Origin: Gymnopilus junonius
Lineage: Eukaryota > Basidiomycota > Agaricomycetes > Agaricales > Galerinaceae
Length of the DNA stretch: 15,186 bases
Direction: 5' to 3'
Assembly (NCBI GenBank): GCA_015501075.1
Contig: JADNYJ010000717.1
Location: forward strand, 1 to 15,186
Shown here: one piece after another, positions 1 through 7,659 of the stretch
Numbering within the stretch: the first letter of the stretch is position 1
Layout: each line of letters begins with the position of its first letter
Notes under the pieces: generated by a model
What the model saw: only the letters and a program-made list of their open reading frames with translations
Told to the model about the DNA's origin: nothing
Databases searched by the model: none
Translations under genes and position numbers: made by a program

Positions 1-827
1 TGCTCGGAGAATCGCGCATACATTAGCGCCTGCTGCACACGGCGTTTCTGAGGGAAACGATCGTCGTAGCCAATTGACCAACCATCGCAGACAATTTGGT
101 GGGGAGGACACCTAGAATGGAGAGGTTCAAAGACGGAACAAATTTAAAGCAAGAACGATACTGACCGACATCTGCAGCCAATTTCTGAATGGTGGGGTTA
201 TTCCTCACAACAACCTCGCAAGCAAGGAGCTCTTCGGGAGATATTTGAGGATGAAATTCCTCGGCGAGACGGGTCAAAGACTCGACTTCCCATTTCCCAT
301 CCTCCTTGAGGGTAAGGATCACGTTGAACGCACCCCTATAGAAAGCTGGGTCAGCACCAACGCATGTTAAGAAAATTTGCTCCGACTGACCCATTGACAA
401 TGTCAATATACTGGAAGACAAGTTTAAAAATATTCACAAGGTGATAATGTAGCACTCACGTCGACCTCGGCCTTTCTCACAATAGGGACAGGACTTTCTG
501 GCTTCTCTCCTGGAGCTAATGGAATGCCAAGGTACGCAAGGACGGCTTTCTTTGGAGGAGGCAAAAGAGAGCAAGTGATGAACTTGATTGCCTTTGTATC
601 CGTTTTGGCAGCGATGTGATGTCGAATGGCAAAAGACACTGCAGCTATCTATGAAACTGATGTCATTCCAATTGTTCCGAAGATGACAAGACTAATTAGC
701 GTACCTCATCAGGGGTCAGCGGGTCCAAGGGGTGCTTAAAGGCCGTCGGGATTTGTTTGGGTTTCTGCTGAACATCGGAAATTGTGCTGGGCACGGTGGT
801 AGTCGAATGGGTTCCGTCTGGGCTCAT
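1..827 (-). CDS. Copper-containing primary amine oxidase, N-terminal part (five exons, 3' end outside window)
   Basis: Copper amine oxidases deaminate primary amines to aldehyde, ammonia and H2O2 using copper and a topaquinone made from an active-site Tyr. Only the N-terminal N2/N3-type domains lie here; the catalytic domain would be beyond base 1. Exons on the minus strand: 827-705, 648-460, 410-391, 335-162 and 111-1. Introns are 704-649, 459-411, 390-336 and 161-112, all GT-AG and 49-56 nt. Spliced, the frame stays open for about 205 codons. Family hallmarks seen: HPLDPLTPDE near residue 32 (start of the N2 domain), a KFITCSLLPPPK stretch, GKWEVESLTRL, EEFHPQISPEE, NNPTIQKLAADVG, then VCDGWSIGYDDR and RRVQQALMYARF. 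The ATG at 827-825 is the first in frame and gives the usual short polar leader before HPLDPLT. No signal peptide is seen, so a cytosolic or peroxisomal enzyme is likely. The 20-nt third exon is needed because reading through its 3' intron meets a stop. Confidence 0.93.
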
Positions 828-890
828 AGTGGTGCTATGGGAAACTGGGGCGGTAAATCAGCTATTGGCGCCTTGTGGATGAAGCCTGGT

Positions 891-900
891 CTATATATAC
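891..900 (-). promoter_or_regulatory. TATA-like element upstream of the amine oxidase
   Basis: On the minus strand the string reads GTATATATAG, about 65-73 bases upstream of the amine oxidase ATG. Position and sequence fit a core-promoter TATA box, but fungal promoters often lack one and this could be chance. Confidence 0.4.
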
Positions 901-2070
901 TCAAATCCGGCTTATTTCGATGCCTCGATGAGCACGGACACGGGTTTCCTGGAAGATTCGGTAATTAGGATACACCCCTGGCAGATACGTCGCTTGGCTA
1001 TTCGATATGAGAATTGGAATGCATCCAGCCTGGCTCGTGAGCGACTTCCTGCGGCCTTCCTTCCTTATCGTTGTCACCAGTGAGCGAGATAATGAAAACT
1101 GATCGGCAAGAGAGCGTACATGTGACCAATTATCAGTTCTCACGCCTCCCGATGCGGTTCAGAGATAAAGATAACACTGACCTGCTCTTTCCCTCTGCAA
1201 GCTCTGACAACTTATGACATCCGTGTCCGGATCCTAGCTTGCAGCTGAAAATTGGAGATTGGGATACAAGCCATTGCACAGTAAGGCTGTCTCAAATCCC
1301 TCACACCGAACACTGCTCGAGCGCCTATCTCCCGCTTAAACGCTTGTGCTATCTATAATCTGGGGGCTTTAGGAGGTAAGCATATCTTGTATCCATTAGC
1401 CAGCGTATCTCACTGACCAAGAGATAAAATTACCAATCACCGTACACGTTGCCACCCTAAAATTACTCGAGAAGTGGCTTTGACATAAGGTCAGCAATGT
1501 CATGAGACGACAGGCGAAGAGGCATTTTGGACCCAGGCTATTCCAGGCGAGCATCGAGGTACCGATATTTTTGCGCAGGCAAGGTTGAACTGCGATTGAG
1601 TGCAACATCGATCTCTGTCGGCCGACAACTCACTTGTTCTTAACCTCCTTCTCCATTGTTATCAGCCTGCTTCGGGCCTCCGTTGACCTAGATTGCTCGG
1701 TCGACCAAGGATTACTGCCTATCTATCTCGATTTATCACGATGTACTTGAAATTTGCATCAAGGAAGCACCATTTATTCTAACTTCTCAAATTGTTGGAG
1801 ACGCCGCTGACCGCAGCCCTTTTGCCGACCCGGGATAACGAATGTGATAATCTGTCCTCAAAAATGTTGCGGAAAGCAATAGATGGATGTTCGTTTGTTT
1901 ACGGGTTTGACCTACGGGCTGCGACTCGACATTTGTGCTTCTTGCTTGAACATTTGATGCAGGCCATCCCACTGTCCTCTATGAGGTCGGAATACGAACG
2001 GTGGCAAGAGCATCTAATTTAAATTACCACCAATTCACCAACTCTTCGCGTTTTCTGCTTCGACGGTTGC

Positions 2071-2191
2071 CTCACGTCACATCACAAAAGGATCAAGCAT
2101 CTGTGGTTTTTTTGCCTCCATTAAATTTCTGACAGGTTAGATAGGAACCGATCACTCTTTCTGTTTCATCTTTTTTGTGATGTGATGTGAG
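2071..2191. repeat. Near-perfect inverted repeat, 19-nt arms
   Basis: The left arm CTCACGTCACATCACAAAA (2071-2089) and right arm TTTTGTGATGTGATGTGAG (2173-2191) are reverse complements at 18 of 19 positions, separated by 83 nt. Weaker complementarity continues for about 10 nt toward the loop. The span of 121 nt would suit a hairpin RNA or a tiny MITE-like element, but I could not see a flanking target-site duplication. Confidence 0.7.
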
Positions 2192-3194
2192 AGCTCCCTA
2201 TTTTGATTTACGAGGCGCAACTTCCTATAGCAGGCAAGCAAGGGAGGACCGCTCGTGTACTTGTTCAATAATTCTGACTCTGTCAGGACATGTGATTCGC
2301 ATACCTACTTGCACCTCTCAGTGACGGTAGTGCTTGCATCTGTTCTATGCACATCGTTTATTCTTATTCTGCGCTAGTTCCACCACTGTTGCAAACTGTT
2401 TCCCCATTTCTCTCTTCTCCCAGTCTGCTCTAAAAAAATGGGCTCGATACCATACTAATGGACCAGACGAATTCGCAGAAAATATTTATATCGAATGGAC
2501 TTTCATTGGTGGCGATTCGGGATATGGCCATGAATTCACCTCACTAGTACCGCTCACTGTCTCCTACCACACCCTTTTCACGTCTTCTTTCTCCATGAAT
2601 GCAAGTCGTCCTCTGTATATTTTGTCTTTTTTTTTCTATGGAACGATCGCTGATCACGATGGAGGCAATTCACATTTTTACCGTTGGGTTACCATGACAA
2701 TGCTCTTCAGCGTCGAAACCTGACTTTCATTATACAGTGCATTGCCACTTATGTAGGGGTCGTGAATATCCTCTTGACCACCCTTTTCACGGTTGGCTTC
2801 TTTTACACTGCAGGAGGATCCCCGCCACGCTCTCGCCTGATTACGAAGAACACTGTCTTTTCTCTCGCATCCAGCATCCATCACTGTGAAATCAGCCCTC
2901 ATATATTCACGTTTTGCTCTCATTTTCATTCTCTCTTGTACGGTGATGGAAATTAAACCTCTTGATATTGTAGAATTGGGGTAGTACCTATCGAGGGAAA
3001 AATGGGCCCGGCGTATTGACATCCGCGGAGAGAGAGAGGCCTGTTAGCATACTAAAAAAAAAATACTGCACATTCAAATAATTGCCATAATCCAGGATCC
3101 ATCTCTAATATTGTTTCAACAAAGATTGTACGCCAAACCTAGCATTCTCATTGTCACGTAAATCAAGTTCCAAGCCTTGCGACCGGATTGGCAA

Positions 3195-3226
3195 GGCGCA
3201 ACGTGCGCGTCGGCGCCGCGGCGCGC
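3195..3226. repeat. GC-only island with nested short palindromes
   Basis: About 32 nt are almost entirely G and C in otherwise AT-leaning spacer DNA. They contain GGCGCC, CCGCGG and GCGCGC palindromes and several CpGs. It lies about 340 nt upstream of the acidic-protein ATG and could be a binding-site cluster. Function is not shown by the sequence. Confidence 0.45.
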
Positions 3227-3243
3227 AATAGATGAAATCACCA

Positions 3244-3251
3244 TCACGTGA
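3244..3251. promoter_or_regulatory. TCACGTGA palindrome (E-box type)
   Basis: A perfect 8-nt palindrome with a CACGTG core lies about 316 nt upstream of the acidic-protein start codon, just after the GC island. CACGTG is the known core site of fungal bHLH factors of the Cbf1 and USF type. That it acts here is inference. Confidence 0.35.
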
Positions 3252-3566
3252 CGCAAAATGGCAGATGAGAGTTTCGGGTTACGGTAACGTTGAACGGAGA
3301 ACGCCACTTTGGACGAAAGGCTCGAGCGTCCGGAAAGTCCTTCGACTCGGACATCCGTGGGTGCCAGCAGTTCTGAACCCCATCCATCACAACTCCAGTT
3401 CTCTTCCTTGTCTCCTAGCTTGCTTTTTTTGATTAGGTTTCTTTCCAGCAGCCCTGTACTTGGGACTCGGGTTAGTGGCTTGATCCAGGCATAGACATAT
3501 CGACTTGCTTTTTGTCATTTTTCTTTGCGATATCTTCCACGTAGCAACCACCGGCTTCTTTGAACG

Positions 3567-4186
3567 ATGTCTAGCGCAACCAAGGTCACACACGAGCCGT
3601 CCGATGAGGTCTTGAACGGTACGGCCTCGAAAGTACCTAATGCCGGCAATTATACTGTCGAAGACGTGGAAGAAGAGAGCGACGACTATGATGATGAGGA
3701 AGAGGAGGCCGATTATGAGGTGCGTTGTTAGGTACCCTTTGGTGCAGTTGTTCATCTATCCTGTTCAGGAGGAGAGACAAGTCGTAGGGGACGAGGATGA
3801 TGATGAAGAGGAGGAAGAAGAAGAAGAAGAAGAGGTCGTAATCCAGGTATGCATGCCATTTACCTCATCGGAAGACTAGGTTTAATACTAAAAAATGACT
3901 CTCAAGGGCAAGGGCACGCTCACTCACCTCCTCATTGGCAATGTGCGCATCTATTTCCCCTTTTTTCCGATGCATGCTAAAAGATTGATTATTGATTATG
4001 TAGCCAAACGCTCCTGCTACTGGTGACGATTTTGAAGATGAAGAGGGTGAGGAAGAGGACGAGGACGAGGACGAGGAATACGTCGAGGAGGAAGTGGCTC
4101 CCACTAGCGCCAAGAAACGTACCATCGATGAAGTTAGCGACGAAGACGAGGACGACACTCAAGGATCCAAGAAAGTCAAAGCATAA
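3567..4186 (+). CDS. Small highly acidic protein, probably nuclear (histone-chaperone or prothymosin-like in character)
   Basis: Three exons, 3567-3719, 3769-3846 and 4004-4186, give a 137-residue protein. Introns are 3720-3768 (49 nt) and 3847-4003 (157 nt), both phase 0 with GT-AG ends. The start ATG follows GAACG, and no earlier in-frame start extends it usefully. Residues 32-51 are acidic with Tyr interspersed. Exon 2 carries a run of ten Glu flanked by VVGDEDDD and VVIQ. Exon 3 begins PNAPATGDDFEDEE, has alternating Asp/Glu, then the basic patch SAKKRT, IDEVSDEDEDD and a basic end GSKKVKA. Nearly half of all residues are Asp or Glu. There is no signal peptide or membrane segment. Such composition with two short Lys clusters is typical of nuclear histone or ribosomal-protein chaperones, but no domain signature proves a function. 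Glu-rich codons make simple trinucleotide repeats, so length may vary between strains. Confidence 0.85.
3798..3835 (+). repeat. GAT/GAA/GAG trinucleotide tract inside exon 2 of the acidic protein
   Basis: An uninterrupted purine-rich run of GAT, GAG and GAA codons encodes the Asp/Glu stretch. A second tract of GAG/GAC codons lies at about 4044-4085 in exon 3. Both are in frame and prone to length change in steps of one residue. Confidence 0.7.
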
Positions 4187-4765
4187 AGAAACAACAGCTG
4201 ACATGCCTCATGCCCTGAAGCGACGGAACTTGGCGTCAAAGAAAAAATAAACACGCAACCACAAACGGACTCTCAAAAATATCTGTATGCTGTTGAAAGA
4301 AAAATATGAAGAGCAAAAACTTGTAACTTCCTGAGCACCCTGACTTATATTCTTTACTTATCTTCTTCAGAGACGAATCTTTCTTATATTATTGCTTTCT
4401 TGGCTTTGTGTGTGTACTCGATTATGTAGACTATTTACTTTCATCCTCTCTTCTTTTGCCAGAACGTCTTACATTGCCTTCCCGTCTCTGCGCTAAGGTC
4501 GAAGAATCGTCACCGGACAATACCTTCTGTTGTATGTAGTCGATATTAGGAATTGTGCATGACGTCTACTTATCATTGGCTCCAAATTTTCAAACTGGCT
4601 TACGGGACTTTGTGCTTCATATTGATATAATCAATGCCATAGTACATGGTGGAAGCAGCAAAGAAGCAATGGTCAGCGGACGATGATGATTTTGAAGTAT
4701 TGTTCTACAGTGATTCTTTGCCTAGTCCCGGACATCAGGGGGTATGTGTGAGATTACTGTTGTAT
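4187..4765. other. Spacer between acidic-protein gene and tRNA
   Basis: This holds the acidic gene's 3' flank and the tRNA's 5' flank. AATAAA occurs near 4247-4252 (in GAAAAAATAAAC), about 60 nt after the stop, and is a plausible polyadenylation signal. A 47-codon ORF starting with ATG at 4646 runs into the tRNA gene; see the rejected items. Nothing else is recognisable. Confidence 0.5.
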
Positions 4766-4853
4766 GCCCGTTTAGCTCAGTGGTAGAGCGCGCCACTCGT
4801 ATTGCGTGTACTAAGTTATGGTGAGGTCGGTTGTTCAAACCAGCCAATGGGCA
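4766..4853 (+). tRNA. tRNA-Thr (anticodon CGT) with a 16-nt intron
   Basis: All four arms fold. The acceptor GCCCGTT (4766-4772) pairs with AATGGGC (4846-4852), with one G-U, followed by discriminator A at 4853. The D stem is GCTC/GAGC around AGTGGTA. The anticodon stem CGCCA (4791-4795) pairs with TGGTG (4819-4823). The T stem GGTTG/CAGCC surrounds TTCAAAC. The anticodon CGT is at 4798-4800 with T33 before and A37 after, reading the Thr codon ACG. The intron TTGCGTGTACTAAGTT (4802-4817) sits one base 3' of the anticodon, the canonical nuclear position. The G third from its 3' end can pair with C32, the anticodon-intron pair required by the tRNA splicing endonuclease. Internal promoters: A box TAGCTCAGTGG at 4773-4783, B box GTTCAAACC at 4833-4841. 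CCA is not encoded, as expected for a eukaryote. Confidence 0.93.
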
Positions 4854-4857
4854 TTGA

Positions 4858-4866
4858 TTTTTTTTT
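4858..4866 (+). terminator. RNA polymerase III terminator (T9)
   Basis: Nine consecutive T residues begin 5 nt after the tRNA discriminator base, the normal Pol III stop signal. Confidence 0.85.
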
Positions 4867-5046
4867 CTTCCTCCTGAACATCCATATTATACAATGATCA
4901 TTATTCATGAGCCCCAAAAGATAGTGGGGATGACAGTGATTCTGGCGTTGCTGTTAGATTTTATTTATGTGGCGGTTACGTACAGAATACAATTTAACTT
5001 CAAATGATTATGATAAGTGTCCAACAGATTGGGTCAAGGTCAAAGC

Positions 5047-5894
5047 TTAAGGAACTAACTCCTCCTCATCCCACACCCAGTTCTCCCCTTCCACCTTCTT
5101 CTTCTTAAAAAGAAACCTCCTATCCACAGGCGTCGTACCGAGGTCCACAAAATCGACCTCGACAGGATCAATGATGAAGAATACAAAGTTACTCAAAGCC
5201 ACCTCCCAGAGCCTCTTCGCCTCCTCATACTCCTCCTTGGTCATCGTCTCCTTATTGGGCTCAGCGAGGCGCGCGGGCCACTTCATCGCCTCCTCATGCC
5301 CGCCTTTAAGAGGCGTTCCGGAGGTGGGACGAACCCAGCCTGCTTGCATGCCTGGGCCCAAGGATCTGAAGAGCTCGACGCGCCGAGACTCCCACTGTTC
5401 TTCTCCATCGTCCTTGAACACAGAAATCGCCGTCCCATCTTCCGCGGCCTTCACTCGCTCCATAAATTCAGTATACAGCGCGCGCTGCGTGGGCGAGGGT
5501 AAGAGGTAGATATCCGCCGCGAAGCGGAACTGCTGTTTCGTGCCTTCGATCCACCAGACGATCTCGGCTTTTGGATTGGCGGTGAGCTGCGCGACTTTGG
5601 GCATGCGAAAGTCGGTGGAGGAGATGAGTAAAAGGAGAGAAGGTGCGTTTGGTTTGGAGAGGAAGTTGCGGACGACATGGGATCGGACGCGGGGGATAGC
5701 GGTGCTTGTGCTTGTACCATCGGTGGTGGTGGCGGTGTCGATTGTGGCTATTTGCACTACTGCATGTTGCGGGTTACGGTGAGTGATAACGTCAGCTTCA
5801 CAAATGAAGTGGGAAGAGTACCGTTTTGGTCGTATTGCGAGAGGGCTTTCTCGAGGGCTGCTTTCCAGCGAGGTCCATCTGCGGTCGACGTCAT
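5047..5894 (-). CDS. Pyridoxamine 5'-phosphate oxidase-like FMN-binding protein (Alr4036 type)
   Basis: Two exons, 5894-5822 and 5759-5047, encode about 261 residues ending in TAA. The 62-nt intron 5821-5760 has a GCTGAC branch-like site. The protein starts MTSTADGPRWKAALEKALSQ. After the splice it continues QIATIDT, then PRVRSHVVRNFL, RMPKVAQLTANPKAEIVWWI and KQQFRF, the split-barrel FMN-binding signature of this family with Trp-Trp near residues 93-94. The C-terminal part has LWEVALSNFVFFIIDPVEVD, a FLFKKKK run and the end WVWDEEELVP, matching the usual second half, where an Arg- or Lys-rich strand and conserved Trp close the fold. Members bind FMN, and some are annotated as pyridoxine/pyridoxamine phosphate oxidases, but substrate is usually unproven. 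No targeting signal is seen, so it is probably cytosolic. The start ATG (5894-5892) directly precedes the conserved PRWKAALE motif. No frame breaks. Confidence 0.9.
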
Positions 5895-7659
5895 GGTAGG
5901 AAATAAAGGGGCAGATAAGATAAGATCGGTCTTATCATATCCATCTCCGAATTTTTCTAAGGTCGCACTTCCGAAGATAATGTGTGTATGGGAATAATGA
6001 ACCTATTTTATGAAGTCGATTCGCATCCAATTATTCATCTACGTATGTCCGAAACGATGCTCTTCTGTCAACTGAATACTAGGAACACACGTTTGCTGAT
6101 GATTAATTGTAGATAGTAATCCAATAGTAATTGGAACCACACCGCTGATCAGAGTCTAAGAGGACTATAGAAGAAAAGCTCAAACCACGTCTTCTCCCCG
6201 AAGATCAAGGTAGGTAGTTTTGTTGGAGCTGACTGATTGGAAATGTACATCGGATTGGAGTAATTGCCACGCTGTTAAGCCGGATAGCATCATCGACATC
6301 TATCAAATAGAACTCGTTGCAAGGAGTATCGTGGAAGTGATAACTCTCGATCGTTGCCCTGCATCCATCTCGGGAGAACGCAAGATGTACACCTCCATAT
6401 TGAAGACCGAATTTTGCTATTCGCAGATGGATATTACAAGAGGGAACAAAGGCCGTACGATGTCCTCATTCAGACCCTTGATGACGGTATTCATTCTCAT
6501 TCAAGCTTATCTGCCAATTCGGTTACCAAGAGCCCATTAAACGCGAGTCTTCGAACGAATTTTTGATTGTGAGCTATTTCGGTTTTTTTTCCTGCTAGTT
6601 GGAATGACTACCGGCTTCTCACTTTGGCCTGTCTCGGCAGAGGCAGAACTAACTAAATTAGGAACAGAGCACTGTAAATGGGAGTTGGAGCAGCTTGAGA
6701 ATGAGGCTAAAAATGGGAATAGAGGCGTATAGAGTAGGAAGGCTGTGTGGAGGCAATCGGGATTTTAGAGCGAGTATTTTCAAAGTTTGGAGGAGTTGGA
6801 AAACAGTGCAGCAAGCTTTGCGTAAAAGGGGATCAGCGTAACGTCGAACAGGCGTTGAGGATCCCCGAGGGCCGTTGATGGTTGGCCGAACTATTCCCGT
6901 CGGGCAGGATTGTCGTGCGATGACCCGAGCAGAGGTGTGAGTGAGCGAGTGTAACGTCATACCCATGTATATGAGAGGGACCACGAGGAAGGAGCAAAGG
7001 AAGGTTTGGTTTTGGACGTTGGTGTGATCCCGCCGCTTGTACGATGATAAAGCCTCTTGCTATGGGTGTTCATTAACATTGATGACTATCTTATGAAAAC
7101 CGAAGCTGAGCGTGAAAAGAGGTAAGTAGAATGTAATGATGTTTCGAGTGGAATGGAAGTGAGTGAAAAAAAGAAGGCGTTGAGAAAATGAACGGATAAC
7201 TCTGGCTGGCTCTGGACCGACGTTGACTTGACTTCGTGCGAAAGGGTGATGTCAATGCGCGTTTATGACGACATCGTTCTGAAGAACACCGTCATTGTTG
7301 AAAAACACAGCGTAGGACGAGCAAACAACATCCCAGACTGTCTGCTCGTCGTCGAACACAGCGAGGAGCAGCCAAACTTGAGCCGAACAAGACAGGCACT
7401 ACTTGGCAAGTCCGTGCCTGAAGTCTGGAAAAATTGTTGACAGGAGGTATGTTCATCCGATCTTGCCTCGATGTGGCTGAGAATAACTTAATCCCCTCCT
7501 TCCTGCGTACCCCACTCTTCCATGTCCTCGTCATGGTCGTTGTTGCTGCCTCACCCGAATCCGACGCGCTTCTCCAGGAGTCAGAGTCTTACCCGCTCGC
7601 CTTCGACAAATTCTGCCAGCTCATCGGCCTCTTCTTGGTCCGCCATCGGTATCATTAAC
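5895..7659. other. Spacer with weak overlapping ORFs, no assignable gene
   Basis: This separates the divergent FMN-binding and RhoGEF genes. Three weak signals: plus-strand frame 6354-6566 (contains YYKREQRPYDVLIQTLDDGI); plus-strand ORF 6604-6729 (contains AELTKLGTEHCKWELEQLEN); minus-strand ORF 6984-6658, whose N-terminal third is Arg- and Ser-rich and ends in VRRYADPL, resembling a mitochondrial presequence. The last two overlap antisense, so at most one is real, and the frame of each decays downstream. If the frame errors seen after 8.7 kb also affect this stretch, a small gene could be hidden here. I could not name one. Confidence 0.45.

Larger units (their letters stand above)
828..3566. 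other. Long spacer between divergent genes, no convincing gene
   Basis: This stretch separates the starts of the amine oxidase (minus) and the acidic protein (plus), so it holds both promoters. ORFs of 60-130 codons exist on both strands (the longest is at 2334-2723, plus). They lack recognisable motifs, overlap one another antisense and are rich in Phe, Ser and Leu, as expected from T-rich noncoding DNA. T- and A-runs are common (around 2107, 2171, 2437, 2628 and 3053). The inverted repeat, GC island and CACGTG site are listed separately. No transposase, reverse transcriptase or long terminal repeat was seen. At 2.7 kb it is the largest gap in the window; it could hold a noncoding RNA or an old element remnant. 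Confidence 0.6.

Noticed and set aside
2334..2723. 129-codon plus-strand ORF in the long spacer
   Set aside because: Composition is that of T-rich noncoding DNA, no motif is visible and it overlaps antisense ORFs.
3865..4158. Minus-strand Ser-rich ORF opposite the acidic protein
   Set aside because: The Ser runs are simply the reverse complement of Asp/Glu codon repeats.
4646..4786. A 47-codon ORF with a promising acidic stretch (SADDDDFE), ending inside the tRNA gene
   Set aside because: It stops within the tRNA, and splicing at the GTATGT at 4741 to a downstream acceptor meets a stop almost at once. It is probably chance.
5171..5509. Plus-strand ORF of 112 codons within the FMN-binding gene
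   Set aside because: It is antisense to a clear conserved protein and has no motif of its own.
6354..6566. Plus-strand ORF with YYKREQRPYDVLIQ
   Set aside because: It looks somewhat protein-like, but the frame upstream is unconvincing and I recognise no family, so no gene was called.
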